64,000 nucleotides of DNA from Caenispirillum salinarum AK4 (GCF_000315795.1 NZ_ANHY01000012.1:102187-166186); one strand, 5' to 3'. Shown: positions 47,567 to 58,179, counted from the stretch's first letter. Notes: generated from the letters alone by a model not told the origin. Made by a program: numbers and translations.

Positions 47567-47820
47567 TTCGGCAGCCCGAGGTCGTCCCACTCCACAGCAT
47601 CAAACTGCTGGTCCGGCGGCAGGGGGCCGATTGCGTTGATTTCCTCGACAATCTTTTCCAAGCGCGCGCGGCGGGCTTCCGGCGTGTTTTCTTTCCTTCT
47701 GCGGACGGAAAGCTGCGCGTCCAGCGCGTCCTCAAGGGCGGACTCTTCGTCCAGGCCCTTCAGCCGCGCGAGGCGCTCTATCTTTTCGCGGATGCGTGCG
47801 TTGTCGCTCTGGAAGCCCAT
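47563..47820 (-). CDS. vapB: VapB-type antitoxin
   Basis: This 85-residue protein is encoded immediately upstream of the toxin frame with an ATGA overlap, the standard antitoxin-toxin order. The N-terminal part (DNARIREKIERLARLKGLDE) fits a ribbon-helix-helix or PSK-type DNA-binding domain. The acidic C-terminus (FDAVEWDDLGLPK) would wrap the toxin. ATG 47820 is used; an in-frame ATG at 47850 is possible. The antitoxin appears intact while the toxin is broken, a common state of decaying modules. Confidence 0.82.
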   Translation of the reverse strand: MGFQSDNARIREKIERLARLKGLDEESALEDALDAQLSVRRRKENTPEARRARLEKIVEEINAIGPLPPDQQFDAVEWDDLGLPK

Positions 47821-47875
47821 GGCCTTTGATCCGAAGCGGTGGTCACCCACAGTGTAGGATGCCCGCCGCGCGGCC

Positions 47876-49048
47876 TCAGCCCTCGGCGTTTTCCGCCGCC
47901 GGCACCGGGCGGGCGACCACGGCTTCGCCTTCGAGCGCGAGCGCCAGTTCGCCGCGCTTGAGCTTCAGCGCATCCTCGCCGAACAGCTCGCGCCGCCAGC
48001 CGTGCAGGGCGGCGACGGGGGCGTCGTCGTCCAGCGCGATCAGCTCCAGATCGTCCATGTTGGCGACCAGTTTCTGCGCCACGTCGTTCTCCTCGCAGCG
48101 CATCTTCAGCAGCACCTTGAGAAGATCGATGGCCGGACCCGCGCCCGGCGGCAGTTCCCGCTTCGGCGCCATGCGCGGCGCTTCGGCCTCGGGCACCGCC
48201 TTGCCGCGTTCCACGGCTTCCAGGATTTCCTTCCCCAGGCGGCCCTCGGCGGTGTTGCGGGTCAGCGCCCGGACGCGCGCCAGTTCCTCCACCGTCTTCG
48301 GGCCGTGGGCGGCGATCTCCAGGATCGCTTCGTCCTTGAGCACGCGCTGGCGGGGCATGTCCTTGGTCTGAGCCTCGCGCTCGCGCCAGGCCGCGACCTC
48401 TTTCAGCACGGCCAGGAAGCGCGGGCTCTTGGTGCGCGGCTTCATGCGCTGCCACGCGGCGTCCGGGTCGAAGGTGTACTTCTCGGGCGCCACCAGGGCG
48501 TCCATTTCCTCGGTCAGCCAGTGGGCGCGGCCGGTCTTTTCCAGGCGCTTGCGCAGCTTGTCGTAAACCACGCGCAGGTGGGTGACGTCGGCCAGCGCAT
48601 AGTTGAGCTGCTTTTCCGTCAGCGGCCGGCGGCCCCAGTCGGTGAAGCGCATGGACTTGTCGATGCGCGCCTTGGCCAGCTTGGTCGCCAGAGTCTCGTA
48701 CCCCACGGAATCGCCGAAGCCGCAGACCATGGCGGCAATCTGCGTGTCGAACAGTGGCTTGGGGAAGGCGCCCATGGCCCGGTAGAAGATTTCCAGGTCC
48801 TGGCGCGCGGCATGGAAGACCTTCAGCACGCTCTCGTCGCGCATCAGGTCGAACAGCGGCGTCAGGTCCATGCCCGGGGCCAGCGGATCGATGCACCATG
48901 CCTCATCGGGACCGGCCACCTGGATCAGGCACAGGCCCGGCCAGTAGGTGCGGTCGCGCATGAACTCGGTGTCGACGGTGATGTACTCGGCCTTCGACAG
49001 GCGGTCGCAAAGGGCGCGGAGGGCGTCGGAATCGGCGATCAGGGTCAT
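47876..49048 (-). CDS. rnd: ribonuclease D
   Basis: This 390-residue 3'-5' exoribonuclease acts in tRNA and stable RNA 3'-end maturation. The DEDDy nuclease motifs are YITVDTEFMRD (Exo I), VFHAARQDLEIFY (Exo II) and LNYALADVTHLRVVY (Exo III, with Tyr/Asp). The HRDC domain follows near residue 215-290 (LAVLKEVAAWREREAQTKD). Start ATG 49048. Neighbouring ppk-ppx and aspS are the usual companions in Alphaproteobacteria, with vapBC inserted on one side. Confidence 0.95.
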   Translation of the reverse strand: MTLIADSDALRALCDRLSKAEYITVDTEFMRDRTYWPGLCLIQVAGPDEAWCIDPLAPGMDLTPLFDLMRDESVLKVFHAARQDLEIFYRAMGAFPKPLFDTQIAAMVCGFGDSVGYETLATKLAKARIDKSMRFTDWGRRPLTEKQLNYALADVTHLRVVYDKLRKRLEKTGRAHWLTEEMDALVAPEKYTFDPDAAWQRMKPRTKSPRFLAVLKEVAAWREREAQTKDMPRQRVLKDEAILEIAAHGPKTVEELARVRALTRNTAEGRLGKEILEAVERGKAVPEAEAPRMAPKRELPPGAGPAIDLLKVLLKMRCEENDVAQKLVANMDDLELIALDDDAPVAALHGWRRELFGEDALKLKRGELALALEGEAVVARPVPAAENAEG

Positions 49049-49264
49049 GGGTTCTGCTTTTACTCCCGCCGGGCCGCGCGGGCAAGATCATTGGCGACGG
49101 CGCACGCACGCCGGCGACCGGAGGCGGTCCGCCCAAGCCGCGCTTGACAAACGCGGCCGTTCGGTGTGCTTTCGCCTCCCAAAGCCCACCTGTTCGCCGC
49201 TCTGGACGCGCGCGCCCGCGCGGGGCGGCGTCTGACCATTTCCGCGAAAGCCCGAGGGACTGTC

Positions 49265-51094
49265 ATGCATCAATTCCGTAGCCATACCTGCAACGACTTG
49301 CGGGCCGCCAACGCCGGCGAGACCGTGCGGCTGTCGGGATGGGTGCACCGCAAGCGCGACCACGGCAACCTGCTGTTCATCGACCTGCGCGACCACCACG
49401 GCGTCACGCAGACGGTGTGCGATACGTCCAACGCCCACTTCGAGGCCCTGACGGACCTGCGCGTGGAAAGCGTGGTGACCATCACCGGCAAGGTCGTCAT
49501 GCGCAGCGACGAGACCAAGAACCCGCGCCTGTCCACCGGCGACATCGAGGTTCAGGTCCAGGACATGGAGATCCAGTCCTCGGCCGAGGTGCTGCCCATG
49601 CAGGTGGCCGGCGACCAGGAATACTCCGAGGAAATGCGCCTGCGCTACCGCTACATTGACCTGCGGCGCGACAAGCTTCACCGCAACATCATGCTGCGCA
49701 GCCAGGTCATCAGCTACCTGCGCAAGGCCATGATCGACCAGGGCTTCACCGAGTTCCAGACGCCGATCCTGACGGCCTCCAGCCCCGAAGGCGCGCGCGA
49801 CTTCCTGGTGCCCTCGCGCCTGCACCCGGGCAAGTTCTATGCCCTGCCGCAGGCCCCGCAGCAGTTCAAGCAGCTGCTGATGGTGGCGGGCTTCGACCGC
49901 TACTTCCAGATCGCGCCCTGCTTCCGCGACGAGGACAGCCGCGCCGACCGCAGCCCCGGCGAGTTCTACCAGCTCGATTTCGAGATGAGTTTCGTCACCC
50001 AGGAAGACGTGTTCGACGCCATCGAGCCCGTTCTGGCCGGCCTGTTCAACGAGTTCGGCGAGGGCCGCACCGTCACAGACAGCCCGTTCCCGCGCATTCC
50101 CTACGATGAGGCGATGCTCAAGTACGGCTCCGACAAGCCGGACCTGCGCAATCCGCTCATCATCCAGGACGTGACCGAGGCCTTCCGCGGGTCGAACTTC
50201 GGCATCTTCGCCAAGCAGATCGAGAAGGGCGCCATCGTCCGCGCCATTCCCGCGCCGGGCGGTGCCGGCCAGCCGCGCAGCTGGTTCGACAAGCTGAACG
50301 AGTGGGCGCGCGAGAACGGCGCCGGCGGCCTGGGCTACATCCAGTTCGCCGAGGCCGGGCCCAAGGGCCCCATCGCCAAGAACCTGGACGAGCAGCGCGT
50401 GGCCTCCATCAAGGAGACCTGCGGCCTGAAGGACGGCGACGCCGTGTTCTTCGCCTGCGACAAGCCGCTGAAGGCCGCCAAGTTCGCCGGCCTGGTCCGC
50501 ACCAAGGTCGCCAACGAACTGGACCTGCTGGAGAAGGACGTCTACCGCTTCTGCTGGACGGTCGACTTCCCCATGTTCGAGCTGAACGAGGACACCGGCG
50601 AGATCGAGTTCAGCCACAACCCGTTCTCCATGCCGCAGGGCGGGCTGGAAGCGCTGAACACCATGGACCCGCTGGAGATCAAGGCGTTCCAGTACGACAT
50701 CGTGTGCAACGGCGTGGAGCTGTCCTCGGGCGCCATTCGTAACCACCGCCCGGACATCATGTACCGCGCCTTCGAGATCGCCGGCTACGGCCCCGAGGTC
50801 GTGGAGGAGCGGTTCGGCGGCATGTTGAACGCCTTCAAGTACGGCGCCCCGCCGCACGGCGGCTCCGCCCCGGGCATCGACCGCATGGTCATGCTGCTGG
50901 CCGACGAGCCCAACATCCGCGAGGTCATCACGTTCCCGATGAACGGGCAGGCGCAGGACCTGATGATGAACGCGCCGTCGGAGGTTTCGGAAAAGCAGCT
51001 CCGCGAGCTTCACATCCAGGTGAAGAAACCCAAGGAGATCAAGACCAAGGCTACCACCGATGCGCAGGAGGCCGCCGAAAAGAGCGGCTCCTGA
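49265..51094 (+). CDS. aspS: aspartyl-tRNA synthetase
   Basis: This 609-residue class II synthetase of the bacterial type has a GAD insertion. The anticodon OB-fold begins [20 protein letters not shown]. Motif 2 is [19 protein letters not shown], split over the loop that contacts ATP, and motif 3 is [14 protein letters not shown]. It charges tRNA(Asp), and in many Alphaproteobacteria also tRNA(Asn). Start ATG 49265 opens MHQFRSHTC, with GAGGGA upstream; the frame is open to 49166. A hairpin terminator follows at 51145. Confidence 0.97.
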   Translation: MHQFRSHTCNDLRAANAGETVRLSGWVHRKRDHGNLLFIDLRDHHGVTQTVCDTSNAHFEALTDLRVESVVTITGKVVMRSDETKNPRLSTGDIEVQVQDMEIQSSAEVLPMQVAGDQEYSEEMRLRYRYIDLRRDKLHRNIMLRSQVISYLRKAMIDQGFTEFQTPILTASSPEGARDFLVPSRLHPGKFYALPQAPQQFKQLLMVAGFDRYFQIAPCFRDEDSRADRSPGEFYQLDFEMSFVTQEDVFDAIEPVLAGLFNEFGEGRTVTDSPFPRIPYDEAMLKYGSDKPDLRNPLIIQDVTEAFRGSNFGIFAKQIEKGAIVRAIPAPGGAGQPRSWFDKLNEWARENGAGGLGYIQFAEAGPKGPIAKNLDEQRVASIKETCGLKDGDAVFFACDKPLKAAKFAGLVRTKVANELDLLEKDVYRFCWTVDFPMFELNEDTGEIEFSHNPFSMPQGGLEALNTMDPLEIKAFQYDIVCNGVELSSGAIRNHRPDIMYRAFEIAGYGPEVVEERFGGMLNAFKYGAPPHGGSAPGIDRMVMLLADEPNIREVITFPMNGQAQDLMMNAPSEVSEKQLRELHIQVKKPKEIKTKATTDAQEAAEKSGS

Positions 51095-51144
51095 CGCCTG
51101 AGCGGCGGTTAGACTGGACCCGGCTTCGGCCGGTCGAAGGGCGG

Positions 51145-51170
51145 GGCGCGCGGCCGATGGGTCGCGCGCC
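51145..51170 (+). terminator. hairpin terminator after aspS
   Basis: GGCGCGCG (51145-51152) pairs perfectly with CGCGCGCC (51163-51170), with a 10-base loop, followed by TTGTTCGTT. Confidence 0.6.
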
Positions 51171-51267
51171 TTGTTCGTTGGGGGCGGGTTGCCTAAATCG
51201 GAGGGAACGGGGCCTGAACCGCGGTCGTTGGATCGCCACATTCGGGCGTTTGAAAAGGAACCTGCTT

Positions 51268-52131
51268 ATGAGCCGCATGACGTCTGGCGTTGCTTTGACC
51301 GGCGCCCTGGTGCTGGGAGTCACGGCCGCGTCCGCCGCGCCCCGCGCCGAAACCACGGCCGTCGCGCCGGACGCGCTGGTCCCGCACGAGGCGACCTACG
51401 ACATGCACCTGTCCAGCTCGCGCTCGGGCAGCGGCGTCGTGGGGGCACGCGGCACCATGCACTACAAGTTCGCCGACACCTGCGACGGCTATGCCGTGAA
51501 CACGCGTACGCTGCTGTCCATCTCCTACGGCGTCGGCACGCCGGTGATGACCGCGTGGGAATTCACCACATGGGAAAGCAAGGACGGCAGCCAGTACCGC
51601 TTCCAGGTGCGCAACAGCCGCAACGGCCAGTTGATCGAGACCATCGACGGCCGCGCCTCCATGCCCGACGACGCCGGCGCCACCGGCACAGTGGAGTTCA
51701 CCCAGCCGAGCACGCGATCCGCCGAGTTGCCGGTCGGCACCCTGTTCCCGACCGAACACACGCGCCTGCTGCTGGACGAGGCCGACAAGGGCGGGTCCTT
51801 TGTCAACCGCAATGTTTTCGACGGGTCTGGCGACCGGGGCACCTACGAGGTCTCGGCGCTCATCGGCAGCCGTCAGGCCGCCCAGCCGGGCGGGCCGGAA
51901 CAGGCGGCCGCCAGCGCCGAGCGTATCGCGGCGAGCCTGCTTGAGGGTCCGGCCTGGACCATGAACATGGCCTTCTTCCCCGAGGGCAGCGCCGCACCGA
52001 TGCCGGAATTCCAGGTGGGGCTGACCTACCACGACAACGGCGTGGCCGAGAGTGTCGTCCAGGACTTCGGCGACTTCACCATCTCGGGCGATCTGACCGA
52101 CCTCAAGCCGCTCGACCGCCCCGACTGCTGA
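51268..52131 (+). CDS. eipB: EipB-family (DUF1849) periplasmic protein
   Basis: This 287-residue protein has an N-terminal signal peptide (GVALTGALVLGVTAASAAPRA, cleavage after ASA). The body follows the EipB/DUF1849 pattern: HEATYDMHLSSSRSGSGVVG, then GTMHYKFADTCDGYAVN, RTLLSISY, and a conserved Cys near the C-terminus (LDRPDC). In Brucella and Caulobacter this beta-spiral periplasmic protein supports envelope integrity. ATG 51268 is preceded by AAAAGGAA. The gene stands alone between terminators. Confidence 0.9.
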   Translation: MSRMTSGVALTGALVLGVTAASAAPRAETTAVAPDALVPHEATYDMHLSSSRSGSGVVGARGTMHYKFADTCDGYAVNTRTLLSISYGVGTPVMTAWEFTTWESKDGSQYRFQVRNSRNGQLIETIDGRASMPDDAGATGTVEFTQPSTRSAELPVGTLFPTEHTRLLLDEADKGGSFVNRNVFDGSGDRGTYEVSALIGSRQAAQPGGPEQAAASAERIAASLLEGPAWTMNMAFFPEGSAAPMPEFQVGLTYHDNGVAESVVQDFGDFTISGDLTDLKPLDRPDC

Positions 52132-52165
52132 GGGCGCGCGGTCCTTCGCCGGGCCCGGAAAATGA

Positions 52166-52195
52166 AGAAGCACCGGCTTTCAGGCCGGTGCTTCT
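52166..52195. terminator. bidirectional terminator between eipB and the isomerase gene
   Basis: A perfect 12-base stem AGAAGCACCGGC / GCCGGTGCTTCT with a 6-base loop, flanked by A-rich sequence on the left and TTCG on the right, serves both convergent genes. Confidence 0.8.
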
Positions 52196-52214
52196 TTCGT
52201 TCAGGACGGTCGGA

Positions 52215-52814
52215 TCAGGAGGCCGCCAGCTTGCGGTCCAGGAAGTCGAGGCGGTCCTGGCCCCAGAAGACCTCGCCGTTCACCACATAGCTCGGCACGC
52301 CGAACACGCCGGCGGCCAGGGCGTCTTCCGTGTTGCGGGTGTGGATGGCGTCCAGGTCCTGCACCGGATGGGCACCCAGCAGCTGATCGGCATCCACGCC
52401 GGCCAGCAGCGCGGTGGCGCGCAGGGCATCCATGTCGGCCAGGCTCATGTCCTCTTCCCACAACTGCCGGCCGAGGGCGGTGGCGAGTCCCAGCGCATCC
52501 AGCCCGTCCTCCTGCGCGGCGATGACCAGATGCGCCGCCGTTGTCTCGTCGGAAGGGAAGTTGCGCGGCTGGACGACCAGCGGCACGCCCAGGTGCGTGC
52601 TCCAGCGCTCCAGTTCCAGCAGGCGGTAGTTGCGGCGCTCCAGCGGGCGCTGGGGCAGCGGCGTGCCGCCGGTCTTGGCGAACACCTCGCCCAGCTTCAC
52701 GGGCTTGACCCGCACGGAGGCGCCGTGGCGGGCGGCAATCTCCTGCAGGCGCGGGGAACCGAGGTAGCTCCACGGCGAGTTGAGGGCGAGGTAATAGTCG
52801 ACGGTGGCGGCCAT
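52215..52814 (-). CDS. 2-hydroxychromene-2-carboxylate isomerase-like (DsbA fold) protein
   Basis: This 199-residue thioredoxin-fold protein of the kappa-class GST/HCCA-isomerase type has the N-terminal motif YYLALNSPWSYLGSPRLQ with Ser in place of the CxxC pair. Later it shows AGVFGVPSYVVNGEVFWGQDRL, the cis-Pro region and WGQDRL signature. The family uses glutathione in aromatic degradation, but such paralogues are widespread and often uncharacterised. Start ATG 52814; 75 bases separate it from the ROK gene upstream on the same strand. Confidence 0.88.
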   Translation of the reverse strand: MAATVDYYLALNSPWSYLGSPRLQEIAARHGASVRVKPVKLGEVFAKTGGTPLPQRPLERRNYRLLELERWSTHLGVPLVVQPRNFPSDETTAAHLVIAAQEDGLDALGLATALGRQLWEEDMSLADMDALRATALLAGVDADQLLGAHPVQDLDAIHTRNTEDALAAGVFGVPSYVVNGEVFWGQDRLDFLDRKLAAS

Positions 52815-52889
52815 GCCGGCTGGCTCCTTCTCCTGGTTCTCGGCGTGGGCCTCAGGTGGGGCGCGGGGGCGCGCAGAGCAAGGTCACCG

Positions 52890-53792
52890 TCATGCCGGCC
52901 ACAGCCATGCAGCGCCGCGCACGCCACTGGAATCGCCGTGGACCGGCGGCACCAGGCGGGTGTCGACCCGGTCGGAAAAGACGTGTGCCCCCCACAGCGC
53001 CGGAACACGGTCGTAAAGGTGCGCCATGTTCGAAAGCCCGCCGCCCAGGACGATCACATGGGGGTCGAGAATGTTGATGACGCCCGCCAGCGCCTTCGCC
53101 AACCGTGCGGCATGGCGTTCCAGGGTGGCGATGCAGGCTGCGTCGCCGGCGGCAGCGCGACCGGCGATCGCTTCGGCGGTAAGGGTGGCGCCGGTGACGC
53201 GGGCGTGGTCGGCGGCGAGGGCGGGGCCCGACAGCCACGTCTCGACGCAGCCCGACCGGCCGCAGTAGCAGGACGGGCCCGGCCGCTCGTCGTCGGTGGG
53301 GGCAGGCAGGGGATTGTGGCCCCACTCTCCGGCGATGGCGTTGGGGCCGGAGATCGGGCGGCCATTGACCACGATGCCGCCGCCGACGCCGGTTCCCAGG
53401 ATCACCCCGAAGACCACCGGCGCGCCCGCTGCCGCGCCGTCCGTGGCCTCCGACAGGGCGAAGCAGTCGGCATCGTTGGCCAGCCGCACGGGACGGCCGA
53501 GCGCGGTCTCCAGGTCGGCGTCCAGCGCCCGGCCGATCAGCCAGGTGGAGTTGGCGTTCTTCACCCTGCCGGTCGCCGGAGAGACGGCGCCCGGAATGCC
53601 CACGCCCACCGTTCCCGCACCACCGGCGGCCTTTTCTACGGCCGTCACGAGGTCGACCACGGCGCGGACGGTGGCCGTATAGTCGCCGGTCGGCGTGGCG
53701 ATGCGCTGGCGCGCCCGGACCTCACCGGCCGCGGTGAGCGCGATAGCCTCGATCTTGGTGCCGCCCAGGTCCACGCCGATGCGCAGGGTCAT
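52890..53792 (-). CDS. ROK-family sugar kinase
   Basis: This 300-residue ATP-dependent kinase of the ROK family begins MTLRIGVDLGGTKIEAIAL with the phosphate loop. The zinc motif CYCGRSGCVETW and the preceding GEWGHNPLP are intact, as is GTGVGGGIVVNG. No helix-turn-helix is attached, so it is an enzyme rather than a NagC/XylR-type repressor. Substrates are probably fructose, glucose, mannose or an N-acetylhexosamine. ATG 53792 is used because it starts the fold; the frame runs on to 54875 only as a shadow of the divergent gene. Confidence 0.92.
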   Translation of the reverse strand: MTLRIGVDLGGTKIEAIALTAAGEVRARQRIATPTGDYTATVRAVVDLVTAVEKAAGGAGTVGVGIPGAVSPATGRVKNANSTWLIGRALDADLETALGRPVRLANDADCFALSEATDGAAAGAPVVFGVILGTGVGGGIVVNGRPISGPNAIAGEWGHNPLPAPTDDERPGPSCYCGRSGCVETWLSGPALAADHARVTGATLTAEAIAGRAAAGDAACIATLERHAARLAKALAGVINILDPHVIVLGGGLSNMAHLYDRVPALWGAHVFSDRVDTRLVPPVHGDSSGVRGAAWLWPA

Positions 53793-53888
53793 GCCTTTTT
53801 CGTTCCTCGACGTGGTCTCGTCCGGCGGACAGTCTAGGCCGGAAAGCGGCCCTTGCGGTAGAGGGGCGGCCGTGGCACCTGTGAAGCC

Positions 53889-54950
53889 ATGACGACGAAT
53901 ACGCACACCCCCGCCGGTCCCTTGCGCTTTCCCATCGCCGAGCCGCCCGCGCCCGGCGAACCGCTGGAGGTGGCCGAGGGCGTGCTGTGGCTGCGCATGC
54001 CGCTGCCGTTCGCGCTGGACCACATCAACCTGTGGCTCGTCGAGGACGGCGACGGCTGGACGCTGATCGACACCGGCATCGCCAGCGCCGAGACCAAGGG
54101 GCTGTGGGATGCCGTGCCGGCCCATCCGGCCCTGAAGGGCAAGCCGGCGCGGCGGCTGATCTGCACCCACTTCCATCCCGATCACATGGGCCTCGCCGGC
54201 TGGCTGACGGAGCACTTGAACGTCGGCTTGTGGGCGACGCAGGGGGAGTGGGCGACGGGCATGCTGCTGTCGCTGGACACGTCGGACGCGCTGGTGGAAA
54301 CGCATGTGGGCTTCTACCGCCGTGCCGGTTTTCCGGAAGACCGGCTGGCGCTGGTGCACAAGCGCGGCAACGCCTATGCACCGCGCGTTTCGCCCCTGCC
54401 GCGCGCCTACCGCCGGATCGAGGACGGCGAGACGATTTCCATCGGCGGGCGTGACTGGCGGGTGATCGTCGGGCGCGGCCATGCGCCGGAGCATGCGGCG
54501 CTTTATTGCGCCGAGGCCGGACTGCTGATTTCCGGCGACCAGATCCTGCCGACCATCAGTCCCAACGTCTCGCTCTGGCCCAACGAGCCCGAGGCCAACC
54601 CGCTGGATCAGTTCCTGCGGTCGCTGGCCCGCTTCGCCGACCTGCCACCCGACACGCTGACGCTGCCGAGCCACGGCCTGCCGTTCTTCGGCGTGCCGCA
54701 GCGCGTGGCGGCGCTGCTCGCCCACCACGCGGAACGGCTGGAGGCCGCCGCCGAGGCCTGCGGCGACGGCGGCGGTCGCACGGCGGCTGACATGGTGCCC
54801 GACCTGTTCCGGCGGACGCTGGACGACCATCAGCTTTTCTTCGCCGTGGGTGAGGTGCTGGCCCACCTGCGGCATCTGGAAGCGAGCGGCCTGGTCACGC
54901 GCGCGCGGCGCGAGGACGGGGCGGACCTGTATCGTCGGCTCGGGGCGTAA
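53889..54950 (+). CDS. metallo-beta-lactamase-fold hydrolase
   Basis: This 353-residue protein has an MBL core with the metal motif THFHPDHMG near residue 96, GRGHAPEHAALY for the third histidine and SGDQILPTISPN for the bridging Asp. The C-terminal part (residues 265-350) is helical and ends in a winged-helix-like segment, as in LACTB2 or thioesterase-type relatives. Start ATG 53889. Substrate is unknown, with a thioester or phosphodiester possible. It is divergent from the ROK gene across 96 bases. Confidence 0.88.
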   Translation: MTTNTHTPAGPLRFPIAEPPAPGEPLEVAEGVLWLRMPLPFALDHINLWLVEDGDGWTLIDTGIASAETKGLWDAVPAHPALKGKPARRLICTHFHPDHMGLAGWLTEHLNVGLWATQGEWATGMLLSLDTSDALVETHVGFYRRAGFPEDRLALVHKRGNAYAPRVSPLPRAYRRIEDGETISIGGRDWRVIVGRGHAPEHAALYCAEAGLLISGDQILPTISPNVSLWPNEPEANPLDQFLRSLARFADLPPDTLTLPSHGLPFFGVPQRVAALLAHHAERLEAAAEACGDGGGRTAADMVPDLFRRTLDDHQLFFAVGEVLAHLRHLEASGLVTRARREDGADLYRRLGA

Positions 54951-55026
54951 GAGAATATCCGTTCGGATAAAGTGTATCCGTCAGGGCCTGGAACGGAGTC
55001 TGCGCCCTGCCGTTTGTTCCAGTGCC

Positions 55027-55200
55027 ATGGACCAGACCCACACCAGCTTCCAGCGCAGGGTGACCCGTCTTGCGCTGATCATCGCAGCCGCGACCCTTGT
55101 GGCATTGAGCCAGCAGGTGCTGCTGCGGCCTCTGTTGCTGAGCGAACCGGTCCAGGCGCACAACGACCAACCGCGCCCCCAGGAGGCGGCGCGGCCATAG
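55027..55200 (+). CDS. possible small single-pass membrane protein
   Basis: A 57-residue candidate in the 280-base gap between the MBL gene and the convergent repressor. It has a polar N-terminus, one hydrophobic helix (LALIIAAATLVALSQQVLL) and a polar tail ending RPQEAARP. Only a weak ribosome site is visible and no family is known. The hydrophobic profile is the only support. Confidence 0.35.
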   Translation: MDQTHTSFQRRVTRLALIIAAATLVALSQQVLLRPLLLSEPVQAHNDQPRPQEAARP

Positions 55201-55230
55201 CATGTTCCGTCCGGCGGCGCGGGCGTTTTG

Positions 55231-55584
55231 TCAGCCGGCGGCGGCGGCCGGGCCGCAAAGGCGTTCGGCGTCGTCGGCGCAGTACAGGGTGTAAAGGGTG
55301 TTGATGACGGCGCTCGCCTCTTCCCCCTTCAGGGAATAGAAGATGGTCTGGGCGCTGCGGCGCGTCTTCACCAGGTCGTCCCGACGCAGGCGGGCGAGGT
55401 GCTGGCTGAGCGCCGACTGGCTCAGGCCGACGATCTGCTCCAGCTGTCCGACCGACTTCTCGCCGTGAAGCAGTTGGCATAGGACCATCAGGCGATGCTC
55501 GTTGCTCATCGCCTTCAGCAGCGCGCTGGCGCGGCGCGCGTTCTCCTGCAGCTGCTCCAGGTCGATCCCCAAATCTTCCGGCAT
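55231..55584 (-). CDS. bigR: ArsR-family repressor of the BigR/SqrR type
   Basis: This 117-residue winged-helix regulator has recognition helices VGQLEQIVGLSQSALSQHLA and the wing KTRRSAQTIFYSL. Cysteines 36 (VLCQLL) and 102 (LYCADD) are 66 residues apart, the exact spacing of the two sensing cysteines of BigR (42/108) and SqrR (41/107), which detect persulfide. Cys110 is extra. The arsenic or zinc ligand patterns of other ArsR proteins are not evident. No sulfide-oxidation gene lies next to it, so its target may be itself or distant genes. Confidence 0.85.
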   Translation of the reverse strand: MPEDLGIDLEQLQENARRASALLKAMSNEHRLMVLCQLLHGEKSVGQLEQIVGLSQSALSQHLARLRRDDLVKTRRSAQTIFYSLKGEEASAVINTLYTLYCADDAERLCGPAAAAG

Positions 55585-55605
55585 TTCTTTCCCGTATTTC
55601 TTGCA

Positions 55606-55625
55606 GGTCTATGCCATTGTAGACC
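55606..55625. promoter_or_regulatory. candidate operator of the BigR/SqrR-like repressor
   Basis: A perfect inverted repeat GGTCTA / TAGACC with an 8-base spacer lies 22 bases upstream of the repressor start. Related half-sites (AGACC, GTCTA) recur at 55723-55737, closer to the divergent HDAC-like gene. Confidence 0.5.
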
Positions 55626-55844
55626 GCCCGTTCCATATGAGCAATCGTCTCGGCCGGGACAAGAGGGCGGGTCCCGGAAACGGCGGACTGCCGCCATCCC
55701 GCCAAGGTTCCATAATGGCAGACCTGTCTAAAGACCGGTTGCAAGCATGGGGCCCTTGGTGACACATTTCGGACGATTCTGTGGAAGGAACGCCGGGGAA
55801 GCCGTCCCGGCGGCAAAATTGGGCGGCGGGGAGGCCGGTGGGAC

Positions 55845-56774
<930 letters not shown>

Positions 56775-56901
56775 GCCGGTACCACTCCGGGCGTAGGCGC
56801 CGGAATGCCGGTGGCCGCAAAGGGTTGTTTGCTTGCCATGGAGGCGCGCCGGGATTTAGACTTCGGCCCCTTCCGAAAGTTTTGCAGGACAAGACCCAGG
56901 C

Positions 56902-57159
56902 ATGGCCGAAGACGCTTCCATTCCCGCCGACATCGCCCAGCTTTCCTTCGAGGACGCCATGACCGCGCTGGAGGACATCGTCCGCCAGCTTGAGGGCGGC
57001 AAGGTCAAGCTGGATGAGGCCGTCGACGCCTACGAGCGGGGCGTGGCGCTGCGCAAGCACTGCGAGACCAAGCTGAACGAGGCCCGCCAGCGGGTGGAGA
57101 AGATCACCCTGTCCGGCGACGGCCGCCCCACCGGCGCGACGCCGCTGGACGTGGGCTGA
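56902..57159 (+). CDS. xseB: exodeoxyribonuclease VII small subunit
   Basis: This 85-residue XseB has the family coiled helices SFEDAMTALEDIVRQLEGGK and LDEAVDAYERGVALRKHCE, then KLNEARQRVEKI. It binds multiple copies to XseA, which is not in this window. Start ATG 56902. It probably begins the transcript leading to ispA, dxs and tlyA. Confidence 0.95.
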   Translation: MAEDASIPADIAQLSFEDAMTALEDIVRQLEGGKVKLDEAVDAYERGVALRKHCETKLNEARQRVEKITLSGDGRPTGATPLDVG

Positions 57160-57244
57160 CCCCTTTGTCGCCGCCCCGCCTTGCACCCGGTGCCCATCGT
57201 CCGGATGCCGTTTTCCGCCGCATCGCCCAGGAGTGTCCACACGC

Positions 57245-58147
57245 ATGAGCCGCCTGCCCGAGATCATGGCCGACCGCGCCGCCGCCGTGGAAGAAGAGTT
57301 GACGCGCCTTCTGCCGGTGGATGACTGCCCCGAGGTACGCCTGTGGCAGGCCATGCGCTATTCCTGCCTGAACGGCGGCAAGCGGCTGCGCCCCTTCCTG
57401 GTGATGACCAGCGCCGGGCTGTTCAATGTGTCCGAAAAGGCGGCCCTGCGCGTCGCAGCGGCGGTGGAGATGGTGCACAGCTATTCGCTGGTGCACGACG
57501 ACCTGCCGGCCATGGACGACGACGATCTGCGCCGCGGCCGGCCCACCTGTCATGTGGAGTTCGACGAGGCCACCGCCATTCTGGCCGGCGACGCCCTGCT
57601 GACCCGGGCGTTCGAGCTTCTGGGCGATCCCGGTGCCCATACCGATCCGGCGGTCCGCGCCGACCTCGTGACCGAACTGGCGAAGGCCGCCGGCGGGCGC
57701 GGCATGGTGGGTGGCCAGATGGTCGACCTGCTGGCCGAGCGCGACGAATCCTACGGCCGTTTCATGGACGTCAACGCCGTCACCCGCATGCACCAGATGA
57801 AGACCGGCCGGCTGATCGGTTTTTCCTGCCTGGCCGGCGCGATCCTGGGCAAGGCGGCGCCCAGCCTGCGCCAGGCGTTGTCCAGCTACGCCCACGACAT
57901 GGGGCTGGCCTTCCAGATCGTCGATGACCTGCTGGACGTGGAAGGCGACGCTGCCGAGGTCGGAAAGACCATCGGCAAGGACGCCGCCGCCGGCAAACAG
58001 ACCTTTGTTTCGCTTCTGGGGGTTGAGCGAGCGCGCACGCAGGCCGAAATGTTGATACAGCAGGCCGTTGCGCATCTGAAACCCTTCGACCGCGAGGCCG
58101 ACCTGCTGCGCGACGTCGCCCAGTTCGTGCTGACGCGCCGCGCCTGA
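57245..58147 (+). CDS. ispA: farnesyl diphosphate synthase
   Basis: This 300-residue trans-prenyl diphosphate synthase has the first aspartate-rich motif [16 protein letters not shown], the second DDLLDVEGD, and [10 protein letters not shown] near the start. Residues before the first motif ([11 protein letters not shown]) fit a chain length of 15 (or 20) carbons. ATG 57245 is chosen; a GTG at 57233 is only one base from the AGGAG and so unlikely. It lies 85 bases after xseB and 32 bases before dxs; product use is in quinones, hopanoids or undecaprenol. Confidence 0.94.
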   Translation: MSRLPEIMADRAAAVEEELTRLLPVDDCPEVRLWQAMRYSCLNGGKRLRPFLVMTSAGLFNVSEKAALRVAAAVEMVHSYSLVHDDLPAMDDDDLRRGRPTCHVEFDEATAILAGDALLTRAFELLGDPGAHTDPAVRADLVTELAKAAGGRGMVGGQMVDLLAERDESYGRFMDVNAVTRMHQMKTGRLIGFSCLAGAILGKAAPSLRQALSSYAHDMGLAFQIVDDLLDVEGDAAEVGKTIGKDAAAGKQTFVSLLGVERARTQAEMLIQQAVAHLKPFDREADLLRDVAQFVLTRRA

Positions 58148-58179
58148 TCCCGATTGCTTGCTCCGCAGAGGACACCGTC

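Noticed and set aside
49088..51241. 717-codon minus-strand frame across aspS
   Set aside because: It overlaps aspS fully; aspS carries all class II synthetase motifs.
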